From positions 1 through 36,118 of the IMG/VR virus record IMGVR_UViG_3300035688_000031: a DNA stretch of 36,118 nt, one strand, 5' to 3'. The notes beneath the pieces were generated by a model that worked only from the letters and a program-made list of their open reading frames with translations, was not told the DNA's origin and did not search any database. Source of the stretch: a virus. A program made the position numbers and the translations under genes. Below are positions 7,591 through 14,440 of the stretch, piece after piece (the first letter of the stretch is position 1; each line of letters starts with the position of its first letter).

Positions 7591-7615
7591 CATTGCCGAC
7601 ATGTTGCAGTAGAGT
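7587..7615 (+). promoter_or_regulatory. Possible internal rightward promoter
   Basis: TTGACA (7587-7592) and TAGAGT (7610-7615) are spaced by 17 bases. The -35 is perfect and the -10 is weaker. It would serve the 7641 gene and its followers. Confidence 0.5.
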
Positions 7616-7640
7616 GATTGTAGCATACAGGAGGAAAAGG

Positions 7641-8048
7641 ATGGGACAAATTATTGACATCGGTTATTACATCGGTTACTTTAGGTTCGATAACGATGGT
7701 AGGTTGATGCATTCGTTCGAACCAGACTTCGAATGTGAGCAGCTCGCTAGTTTAATGCTTGGTAAGGTTGACGCCTTTCCCGATTTAGCAACCTACCTTG
7801 CGTCTATGACTGTAATCGCCGCGATCGAATACAGGAGGGAAGCACGGAAATGGGAATTGTACGTGGTAGCTGAATGCTTTGCTTATTTTCACGAAGATGG
7901 AGTACAACAGCGCTGTCTATACTATACACCTAACATCCATGGGGATTGCTGCCTACACTTCTCTCTAGACTCATACGGTAAGTGTGGGCATCCACAAACA
8001 AAGGTAGATATCTCAGCTGCAAACAGTACCATACGGAGCCAAAGATGA
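7641..8048 (+). CDS. Hypothetical protein, 135 aa, paralogous C-terminus to 786-1007
   Basis: ATG 7641 is chosen for its excellent AGGAGGAAAAGG ribosome site; the frame is open further upstream without one. Residues 1-65 are an unrecognised acidic domain. Residues 70-125 match the leftward 73-residue protein at 786-1007: WELYVVAEC, QQRCLYY and CGHPQTKVDI. The shared Cys/His pattern suggests a compact metal-binding or disulfide domain used twice by this phage on opposite transcripts. The stop TGA overlaps the ATG of the next gene. Function unknown. Confidence 0.75.
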   Translation: MGQIIDIGYYIGYFRFDNDGRLMHSFEPDFECEQLASLMLGKVDAFPDLATYLASMTVIAAIEYRREARKWELYVVAECFAYFHEDGVQQRCLYYTPNIHGDCCLHFSLDSYGKCGHPQTKVDISAANSTIRSQR

Positions 8049-8236
8049 TACAAGCACTTAAAGCATACAAACAAGCACAAGCTGACGCTGATCTTCTAGT
8101 CAAGCAGCCAGCAGCCGGCATCATGGAGATATATCCTCCATGGTTGCCGGTGCGACCGTTCTCTGTATGCTACACACTAGAGGAAATCCTGCATAGTGCA
8201 AGGTTCGGGCGCAATCAAGCGCATACAAAGGAGTAA
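8045..8236 (+). CDS. Hypothetical protein, 63 aa
   Basis: ATG 8045 overlaps the previous stop (ATGA) and has a GGAG site 8 bases upstream. The product (MIQALKAYKQAQADADLLVK...) starts with an Ala/Gln/Lys helix and continues into a Pro-rich central part (IYPPWLPVRPF). No domain is recognised. Its end carries the ribosome site of the 8241 gene, so the three genes 7641-8828 are likely translated as a coupled unit. Confidence 0.6.
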   Translation: MIQALKAYKQAQADADLLVKQPAAGIMEIYPPWLPVRPFSVCYTLEEILHSARFGRNQAHTKE

Positions 8237-8240
8237 CACG

Positions 8241-8828
8241 ATGAAACTGACTCAAGCAGTTAACACTTTTCTCAAATCCTTTCTGCCGGCTGAATGGGCT
8301 GTGCTGGCCCAGCGGGCTATGGAGATTAACCATGAACTACGTCTTGCAACAAAAGAAGAAGATGTGCGCATCGCTAGTCCTCGCGCAGATACTACGCATA
8401 GCAGTGATACTAACCAGTACGTTCCTGTGCGTGATAAGCGCTTGGCTGACGTACCCTTGGTATTGCGCCCGGTGACAGCCAAAGATAAACCACTAGGCTA
8501 TGCCGTGGTGCTCGACACGGACAAGGTCACTACCATGGCTGTATGCGAGCGCTACGCCGAAGTCTACATGGCCCGAGCATTAGGGAAGATATCGTGGGAC
8601 GCTCTTGCTGCTTCCCTTTTCGCTCGACAAAGTGGAGGGGACGCCAGAAACAACTATGCACAGAAACAACTTCGGAAGCTGCAGGGCGCCGAGGGATTGC
8701 TTAAGCTGGCGCAGCCATTCATCGGTCTGGCAGATGTAGTCTGGGAAGCTATCCGGCCTAGTATAACTGCCACGGATGAAACCTTAGCAGCAATCATCGA
8801 TGACCTTCGTATGGAGGCACAGGGTTAA
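8241..8828 (+). CDS. Hypothetical protein, 195 aa
   Basis: ATG 8241 follows a GGAG site placed within the preceding stop region. The product is soluble, with an N-terminal helix (residues 1-30), a polar linker (45-65), and a helical C-terminal half (90-195) ending in an acidic tail. The G+C content and smoother codon use differ somewhat from the small genes before it. No catalytic motif or family is recognised. It is the last gene before the strong terminator at 8881. Confidence 0.7.
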   Translation: MKLTQAVNTFLKSFLPAEWAVLAQRAMEINHELRLATKEEDVRIASPRADTTHSSDTNQYVPVRDKRLADVPLVLRPVTAKDKPLGYAVVLDTDKVTTMAVCERYAEVYMARALGKISWDALAASLFARQSGGDARNNYAQKQLRKLQGAEGLLKLAQPFIGLADVVWEAIRPSITATDETLAAIIDDLRMEAQG

Positions 8829-8844
8829 CCTACGCATCACAACC

Positions 8845-8870
8845 CGCATCACCGCACCGCATCACCGCAC
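8845..8870. repeat. 13-bp tandem duplication
   Basis: Two consecutive copies of CGCATCACCGCAC occur between the 8241-8828 gene and the terminator. They are probably neutral slippage products. Confidence 0.7.
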
Positions 8871-8880
8871 CGCACCACAA

Positions 8881-8926
8881 ATGCCCACCTAGCACATATG
8901 TGCTAGGTGGGCATCTTCTTTTTTCT
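8881..8926 (+). terminator. Strong rho-independent terminator
   Basis: A perfect 34-bp palindrome (8881-8914; each half ATGCCCACCTAGCACAT or its complement) is followed by CTTC and a run of six T. The stem is long and GC-rich near its base. It ends the rightward 7164-8828 transcript and insulates it from the late promoter at 9258. Confidence 0.93.
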
Positions 8927-8989
8927 ACCGTTGTAGGCCACTGGTAATGGTATATAACGTCATGTAGGCTATAAAAGGGGGATATGATA

Positions 8990-9130
8990 ATGAAAGTGAC
9001 TTTCGTGTGCGTACTAGAAAGCTCACGCAGGATTCGGACTCACCTCACACAAACCCAAAATCCTCATCACCAATCAATGCAACATTTCATACACATTCAC
9101 CGTACATCATACCTTATACATCCAACATAG
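8990..9130 (+). CDS. Possible 46-aa peptide
   Basis: ATG 8990 has a GGGGGA site about 7 bases upstream and opens a frame of 46 codons ending at TAG 9128-9130. The product is His/Thr-rich (MKVTFVCVLESSRRIRTH...), with no domain and unusual composition. No convincing promoter precedes it after the terminator. It may be chance; I list it because the ribosome site is good. Confidence 0.25.
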   Translation: MKVTFVCVLESSRRIRTHLTQTQNPHHQSMQHFIHIHRTSYLIHPT

Positions 9131-9257
9131 TCAAGGATGGAAAGGATGGAAAGGATGGCTATATTTGCACGTGCATCAAAAATCACGCTTCGCCTCCATC
9201 CTTCCATCCACACACAACAGGCCCATCACACACAACAGGCCCAATCAAAGATTTCTC
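9131..9257. repeat. Short direct repeats before the late promoter
   Basis: Three copies of a 9-base AAGGATGGA-type unit lie at 9133-9158. Two copies of an 18-base unit containing ACACAACAGGCCCA lie at 9208-9243. They precede the terminase promoter directly. Packaging sites (pac or cos) often lie near the small terminase gene and contain repeats, so this is a candidate; no direct proof is visible. Confidence 0.5.
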
Positions 9258-9287
9258 TTGACTCCGACTTCGCCAACGTGGTACAAT
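9258..9287 (+). promoter_or_regulatory. Rightward promoter of the late/terminase operon
   Basis: TTGACT (9258-9263) and TACAAT (9282-9287) are spaced by 18 bases, with a TG one base before the -10. It has the same layout as the 7087-7116 promoter. The start codon of the small terminase gene lies 21 bases downstream of the -10. Confidence 0.82.
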
Positions 9288-9307
9288 AGGGGCCAGGAAA
9301 AGTATAT

Positions 9308-10345
9308 ATGAAACGCATTCCATACATTGAGATCCCGCAGGCAGCCCTCAGACTGATCCGGCCCAGACACAGAGAAATTATGCGTAGGAAAATCTGTGGC
9401 CAGATAAACAGAGAGATCGCCGCCGAAATGTGCCTCTCCGAACATACCGTTAGTATCATCTGTGCCGCGCCACTCTTCGTCATCGAACTTAGGAAGATGG
9501 AGAAAGAAGTCCGAGCGAAGGCCATCGAGAAAGCCTCCGACATCTCCGAGCGTATCATAAAATTGCAAGGCCCGGCCCTTTCCGTCCTCGAAAATATCAT
9601 CCAGAGCAAAGAAGCGACCGAGAGGTTAAAGAGAGATGCTGCTAATGACATCCTCGGTTTAGGTGGAATTAAGAAAGGGAAACAGAACGAGGATGGAATG
9701 AGCGATTTTGCCCAGTTCATTTCGGATGCTTATATAGAGGCTAAAGCAACTGCTCTCAGCCGCCTTAATCAGGATTCCGAGATGCCAGGAGATCGGGCGT
9801 TAATAGCAACAGTGGACATCGAGGCTACTGACATAACAGAAGCTATAGATGGCACTTCCGGCCAGGCCCTATCCGTCGAGGATGCGGAGGACGTAGCCCT
9901 TACCTCCTTTAATATTCAACTTCCACCCGAGGAGATCACCGCCGATACTCCTCCACCATCCTATGTTGTTCGGGATGAGAACGGGACAATAATCCCGAAT
10001 GCCACCATCCCGAAAGAGAACGCGGCTAAAAATGCCATCACCCTCGATGGTTTTATCACTGGTAGTATAGCGTCCGTAACCGCCACGGACGAGGCTGCTC
10101 AGGCCGTCGCAGACATGGAGATCCAAACCGGAATTATTCTGAGCGATACGGTTAGAGAACAGTTATTCCGTCTTATCCGCAGGCAGGGAGTCGCAGCGCT
10201 TAAAGATGTGAAGAGAATGTTGATGGAACAGATACAGTCACCCACATCCACATCCACATCCACATCCAACGATGTGCGGGATACACCGTCACAGACCCAG
10301 ACCGTGCGGGATACACCGTCACAGACCCAGACCGTGCCGGTATAG
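9308..10345 (+). CDS. terS: Probable terminase small subunit
   Basis: Small terminase subunits bind the packaging site and load the large subunit. This assignment rests on position directly before the large terminase and on a helix-turn-helix at residues about 20-60 (NREIAAEMCLSEHTVSIIC). A long Lys/Glu coiled segment follows (60-115), as in oligomerising small terminases. At 345 residues it is longer than usual (about 150-200). The extra C-terminal half is acidic and ends in low-complexity repeats: a Thr/Ser run made by CCACAT-type hexamers and a 10-residue unit VRDTPSQTQT given twice by a 30-bp tandem repeat. The AGGAAAAG ribosome site supports ATG 9308. The gene ends TAG-TGA. A generic DNA-binding protein is the alternative. 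Confidence 0.72.
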   Translation: MKRIPYIEIPQAALRLIRPRHREIMRRKICGQINREIAAEMCLSEHTVSIICAAPLFVIELRKMEKEVRAKAIEKASDISERIIKLQGPALSVLENIIQSKEATERLKRDAANDILGLGGIKKGKQNEDGMSDFAQFISDAYIEAKATALSRLNQDSEMPGDRALIATVDIEATDITEAIDGTSGQALSVEDAEDVALTSFNIQLPPEEITADTPPPSYVVRDENGTIIPNATIPKENAAKNAITLDGFITGSIASVTATDEAAQAVADMEIQTGIILSDTVREQLFRLIRRQGVAALKDVKRMLMEQIQSPTSTSTSTSNDVRDTPSQTQTVRDTPSQTQTVPV

Positions 10346-10502
10346 TGAGTAACTGGCCATGTTATGACACGACATGACACGGTAAATAAAATGCACAGAA
10401 TACACAGGGTGTACAAAGTGCGCAGAATGCGTAGGATGAGCAGGATAGATAAGACAGGTAAGGTGGTGAGATGGATAAGATGGGTAAGATGGTAGGGCGA
10501 AA
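10346..10502. other. Purine-rich intergenic spacer
   Basis: This 157-base gap contains degenerate GATAAGA/GGTAAGAT-type repeats on the + strand and no promoter or reading frame I trust. It ends in the weak ribosome site of the large terminase gene. Confidence 0.5.
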
Positions 10503-12035
10503 ATGAATCCTCTCTCGCGCGATCAACTGAAGAAGTTCCTCAAACAGCAAGCCTCATATGTCTATGACATCAACAAATGGGCCTATGAGATGTTAAAGTT
10601 CGATCCGGACGTTTGGCAGAAGCAGGCCTTTAACAACGTTGCGGGCAAAAGTTTCTGTGCATGGTCCACCGGGACCGGTGTGGGCAAAACCGCAGCACTC
10701 GCAATCATAATCCTTCATCATCTAGTAACCCACCCCTTTCCAAAGATCCCATGCACCGCACCCACCCAGCATCAACTCTTTGATGCTCTGTGGGCCGAGA
10801 TTAGTAAGTGGATGAGACGCTCCGAGCTTCTCATGAATGCACTTAAATGGACACAGACGAAGGTGGCGTTGAGAGGACATGAAGAGGAATGGTTCGCTGT
10901 CGCACGGTCCAGTCGGCCAAAACCAGGGGAGATATCGGCTGAGGGACTCCAAGGTTTCCACAGTCAGAATCTCCTCTTCGTCGTCGATGAGGCATCCGCC
11001 GTGCCGGACCCAATTTTTGATGCCGTCGATGGTGCCTTCACAACTTCAGGAGCTAAAGCTGTCCTAGCAGGCAACCCAACGCGCAAATCCGGCTATTTCT
11101 ACAAAGTCATTACCGATCCTAGAATTGGTGCGATCTTCTCCATCATCTTCGTAGATGCAAGGACCGCGCGATACGTCACGCCTGAATCCATCGATCGGAT
11201 CAAGATTCTCTATGGTGAAGAGTCCGATACTTACAGGATCAAAGTACTCGGGCTTCCTCCTTTTGCAGAATCTGCCTCTTTATTCACCTCAGAACAACTA
11301 CTGGCCGCGCATGCCCGTATCCTCTCCGAAGACGAACTAGGATGCGCAGATGTGATCATGTCATGCGATCCAGCTCGTTTCGGTGACGACTACACACTCA
11401 TCTATGTCCGGAAGGGCAACAGGATCATAGAACGCCGGCCTCTTAAAGGAATGGATACTGTTGCTGTCGCCAGACTTCTCAAGACATTGTTCGATCATTA
11501 CCGTCCCAAATACATATTGGTGGATGTCATCGGTATCGGTGCGGGGGTTGTTGATTCTCTCAAGGATATCCTCGCCAATTCTGCGACTGAGGAATTTAAT
11601 AACGCTGACAGAGTTGTGGAGATAAATTCTTCAGCGTCACCTGTGGATGGTGAGATGTTCAGAAATATCCGGGCGGAGATGTTCTGGCATCTTCACAGTC
11701 GCATCAATGACATTTCCATTCCCCATGAAACCGCGTGGTTGGATGAGGAACTTCCTCACTTTAAGTATTTCTATGAGAAAAAGGGTCTCATCCAAATCAT
11801 TGAGAAGAAAGAGATCAAGAGCATTATTGGACGGTCGCCGGGTGATGCAGACGCTCTCGCTCTTGCCTACTATAACGAGGTATGTACTCTACCCCTTGTA
11901 GTCTCTCCTACTTACTTCAAGATCGGTAGGAGAGATGGTCCTGAACCCATAGGTGCTGTGGGAGTTCATGGTGGGGTGGTAGGTGCTCAACGGTATTCTG
12001 AGTTTGGCAGTACAAGACTCTCTCGTTTTGGATGA
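10503..12035 (+). CDS. terL: Terminase large subunit
   Basis: This is the DNA packaging motor and nuclease. The ATPase domain has Walker A STGTGVGKT (55-63) and Walker B LLFVVDEA (157-164, catalytic Glu163). The RNase H-like nuclease domain shows acidic residues at Asp289 (MSCDPARFGDD), Asp341 (YILVDVIGIG) and Asp448/Asp450 (GDADALALAYY), the expected triad layout. At 510 residues it has full family length. It follows the putative small subunit and precedes the portal by one structural gene, which fits a headful or cos packaging phage of siphovirus type. The stop TGA overlaps a possible short peptide start at 12032 and is followed at once by a copy of the dispersed inverted repeat. Confidence 0.95.
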   Translation: MNPLSRDQLKKFLKQQASYVYDINKWAYEMLKFDPDVWQKQAFNNVAGKSFCAWSTGTGVGKTAALAIIILHHLVTHPFPKIPCTAPTQHQLFDALWAEISKWMRRSELLMNALKWTQTKVALRGHEEEWFAVARSSRPKPGEISAEGLQGFHSQNLLFVVDEASAVPDPIFDAVDGAFTTSGAKAVLAGNPTRKSGYFYKVITDPRIGAIFSIIFVDARTARYVTPESIDRIKILYGEESDTYRIKVLGLPPFAESASLFTSEQLLAAHARILSEDELGCADVIMSCDPARFGDDYTLIYVRKGNRIIERRPLKGMDTVAVARLLKTLFDHYRPKYILVDVIGIGAGVVDSLKDILANSATEEFNNADRVVEINSSASPVDGEMFRNIRAEMFWHLHSRINDISIPHETAWLDEELPHFKYFYEKKGLIQIIEKKEIKSIIGRSPGDADALALAYYNEVCTLPLVVSPTYFKIGRRDGPEPIGAVGVHGGVVGAQRYSEFGSTRLSRFG

Positions 12036-12100
12036 GGTCGTTTCACGCTAATCGTGATTCGAAGACAAAGGTGAAGAATAACACAGAGACAGTTAGATAA
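12032..12100 (+). CDS. Possible 22-aa peptide over inverted-repeat copy C
   Basis: ATG 12032 overlaps the large terminase stop (ATGA). The frame MRSFHANRDSKTKVKNNTET... ends with TAA 12100, just before the AGAGGAG ribosome site of the next gene. Residues 3-10 repeat the SFHANRDS peptide of copy B. Translational coupling is possible, but the peptide may only mirror the repeat DNA. Confidence 0.3.
   Translation: MRSFHANRDSKTKVKNNTETVR
12037..12062. repeat. Dispersed inverted-repeat element, copy C
   Basis: Identical over 26 bases to copy B at 6763-6788. It lies one base after the terminase stop codon and 51 bases before the start of the 12113 gene. Confidence 0.85.
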
Positions 12101-12112
12101 AGAGGAGATGAA

Positions 12113-12571
12113 ATGAGGAAAGAAATTGCATTAACCGAATTTGTGCAAGGCATAGCCGATAAATACGGCAACGTAGAGCGCACTGCGAAAGTCTGCTTGA
12201 CCGCAACTCAAGTCAAGGCACTCTATAACACCCCACAGACACTGGTCGCGGCACCAGGAGCCACCAAGTACCATGTCATCGACAAGATCGTATGCGCTCT
12301 CGACTACAGTGGTGCGGTATTCACCGGCACGAACAATCTTGAATTCAGAGAGACCAATGGGGCAGGCACCAAAATCTCTGCCGATGTCACATATGCCTTC
12401 TTAAATACCGGCGCGGACATAGTCTGCGAGGTCTCTGGTATCGAGGCCCAGGTCACCCGGTTGTTGAACAAGGCGATTGTGGTCTGCGTACCGACGCAGA
12501 ATCCAGGTGGAGGTTCGGCCACATCCACACTCACAATCACCGTCTTTTATAGAGTGATGCGCCCGTTCTAG
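12113..12571 (+). CDS. Putative beta-rich virion protein (head spike/decoration type), 152 aa
   Basis: A strong AAAGAGGAGATGAA leader supports ATG 12113. The sequence has the pattern of a small all-beta phage structural protein. It begins LTATQVKALYNTPQTLVAAP, continues with alternating hydrophobic strands and a TGTNNLEFRETNG loop, and ends in STLTITVFYRVM. Such proteins are common near terminase and portal genes and are often predicted as trimeric jelly rolls on heads or fibres. No enzymatic motif or membrane segment is visible. The role is inferred from context and composition and the exact location in the virion is unknown. Confidence 0.6.
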   Translation: MRKEIALTEFVQGIADKYGNVERTAKVCLTATQVKALYNTPQTLVAAPGATKYHVIDKIVCALDYSGAVFTGTNNLEFRETNGAGTKISADVTYAFLNTGADIVCEVSGIEAQVTRLLNKAIVVCVPTQNPGGGSATSTLTITVFYRVMRPF

Positions 12572-12597
12572 CACCGGCACCGCCACGGCACGTTATG

Positions 12598-12648
12598 TCA
12601 CCGTAACCGAGTCTGAACCCAGCAAAGCGCCGGACTCGATTACGGTGA
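12598..12648 (+). promoter_or_regulatory. Hairpin enclosing the portal start
   Basis: Arms 12598-12613 and 12633-12648 pair over 16 bases with one mismatch around a 19-base loop. No T-run follows, so it is not a standard terminator. The 3' arm contains GTG 12645 and the first base of ATG 12648, so the folded RNA would hide that start codon and could limit portal synthesis. Confidence 0.55.
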
Positions 12649-14081
12649 TGGCAGGCAAAGAAATGGCAACCGCCTTTCAAATACAGGATGCGAAGGTTGT
12701 TCAACCGAATTTCTCCGAGATCGGTCGTTCTGGCTATAAAAGATTTGGGTGGGTCATCAACGAGGAGTTTCTCCCTTCACTCCGTGGCCTGCGGGGTATT
12801 CGTACCTATCGAGAGATGAGAGATAACGATCCCATCATCGGGGCCACGCTTTATGCCATCGAACAGGTTATCAACAAGGCAACATGGAGTATTAGAGCAG
12901 CCGGTTCCTCTGCTCTAGACAAAGAGGCAGCTAACTTTCTCCGATCGTGCATGCATGACATGGACCATACATGGTCGGATTTCATCTCCGAAGTCCTCTC
13001 TTTTCTTACTTATGGGTGGGCATGGCTTGAGATTCTTTTTAAGGTAAGGAAAGGATGGTCGAATAATCCTGATACGAGATCTAAAGAGAATGACGGGATG
13101 ATTGGATGGTGTGGCATCCACCGCCGCATGCAATCCTCCCTTAACCAATGGATTTTCGATGATGATCCGTCTCTCGGCGGAGTGAATCCTAACGCAACCG
13201 GCAGAATTGTAGCAATGGAGCAGATGGCCCCGCCAGATTACAAAGTCCGCCGCATCCCCTACGATAAGTCATTATTGTTCAGGGTCCAGATAGAAGGAAA
13301 TAATCCTGAGGGAAGATCCATTCTTAGGAATGCTTATCGACCGTGGTTCTTCAAGAAAAATATTGAAGAAATCGAGGCCATCGGTGTAGAGAGAGACCTT
13401 GTCGGTGTTCCCGTGATCACCCCACCCGAAGGATTTGACATAGATGCGCCCCAAAACGCCGGCACAAAAGCCGAGGTTACCAAGATTATTGCGAACTTAA
13501 GGCGGGATGAGCAAGAAGGGATCTGCCTTCCGGTAGGATGGACCATAGTTTTACTCCAAATCGGCTCATCCCGCCGCCAGTTCGACACAGACCGTATCAT
13601 AAACAGGCTAGACAAGCGCATCGCCGCGACGATGTTAGCCCAATTCATCATGTTGGGGATGGATAGAGTGGGTTCTTTTGCTCTTTCTCGTAACCAGAAT
13701 GATCTCTTTTTGGTCGCCGTACAAGCACTTCTCAAGAAAATCTCCGATACTTTGAATGAAGTGGCCATTCCACAACTTTTTCGTTATAATCAACAGTTTA
13801 TGGCACTAGGAAACAAACTTCCGAGGCTTACACCGCAAAAAGTGACCGATCCTAACTTAAACGACCTTAGCAACTACGTGAGCAGACTAGCTGGAAAGGG
13901 TTTCATCCTTCCTACAGAACATGTTCTTGAGGAGTTGAAGAGGGCAGCAGAACTTTCCTCGAAAGATATAGACCAGGTGGGTAATATAGAGGAGGATGTG
14001 GAGGATAAGTTGGTGGTTCTTCCGACTCCAAAACCACCTAAAGGTCAAAAAGTTCCTCCACCGAATCAAGAAGATGATTAG
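12648..14081 (+). CDS. Portal protein (DUF935/gp29-like)
   Basis: Portal proteins form the dodecameric ring through which DNA enters the head. This 477-residue protein matches the DUF935-type portal layout: YREMRDNDPIIGATLYAIE (about 55-75), a Trp-rich DFISEVLSFLTYGWAW segment, then IPYDKSLLFR and the characteristic GRSILRNAYRPWFFKK followed by IEAIGVERDLVGVPV. The C-terminal 60 residues are acidic and Pro-rich. The start is uncertain: GTG 12645, ATG 12648 and ATG 12663 are all possible and none has a strong ribosome site. The first two lie in or at the edge of a hairpin. The portal-to-capsid interval is unusually long because about 10 kb of fibre-like and glycan genes are inserted. Confidence 0.92.
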   Translation: MAGKEMATAFQIQDAKVVQPNFSEIGRSGYKRFGWVINEEFLPSLRGLRGIRTYREMRDNDPIIGATLYAIEQVINKATWSIRAAGSSALDKEAANFLRSCMHDMDHTWSDFISEVLSFLTYGWAWLEILFKVRKGWSNNPDTRSKENDGMIGWCGIHRRMQSSLNQWIFDDDPSLGGVNPNATGRIVAMEQMAPPDYKVRRIPYDKSLLFRVQIEGNNPEGRSILRNAYRPWFFKKNIEEIEAIGVERDLVGVPVITPPEGFDIDAPQNAGTKAEVTKIIANLRRDEQEGICLPVGWTIVLLQIGSSRRQFDTDRIINRLDKRIAATMLAQFIMLGMDRVGSFALSRNQNDLFLVAVQALLKKISDTLNEVAIPQLFRYNQQFMALGNKLPRLTPQKVTDPNLNDLSNYVSRLAGKGFILPTEHVLEELKRAAELSSKDIDQVGNIEEDVEDKLVVLPTPKPPKGQKVPPPNQEDD

Positions 14082-14110
14082 GATATGTCAGAAACCTGGA
14101 AACTTACGTT

Positions 14111-14440
14111 TTGGCGAAGAAACATCGTATGACCAACGTCTTCAAAATAGGTAAAGTGTTAGAAATCGACACGACGGTTGAAATCCGATATGTTGGTTGG
14201 CAGATCGGACAACGGCCTCACATTGCATGGCCGGGAGAGAAAAATCCGCCAATAACAGAGGGTTACCTTGCGAAGATGTTGTTGGTGGATAAGGTTGATA
14301 TCACATTACCATTTGACGATGATGTGATTAGTTCGTGTACAGTCAAACATCCCACACCGACCATTTTAAACTTGGCTTTTGAGAAAGTATCGATAATCCA
14401 GGCGGATTATGAAAAAGTGCATCCAGATGCCAAAGAATAA
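14111..14440 (+). CDS. Hypothetical virion-cluster protein, 109 aa
   Basis: The proposed start is TTG 14111, with a GGAAA-like site about 9 bases upstream; ATG 14129 is an alternative. The product is probably beta-rich ([20 protein letters not shown]) and has no recognised domain. It overlaps the following Ser-rich protein gene by 32 bases, so the two are probably coupled, and its position suggests a structural or assembly partner of that protein. A very short frame in the portal frame ([12 protein letters not shown]...) overlaps its start and is not counted as a gene. Confidence 0.55.
   Translation: MAKKHRMTNVFKIGKVLEIDTTVEIRYVGWQIGQRPHIAWPGEKNPPITEGYLAKMLLVDKVDITLPFDDDVISSCTVKHPTPTILNLAFEKVSIIQADYEKVHPDAKE

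Noticed and set aside
9226-9720. Leftward frames opposite the small terminase gene
   Set aside because: They overlap the late promoter and terminase gene and show no family resemblance.
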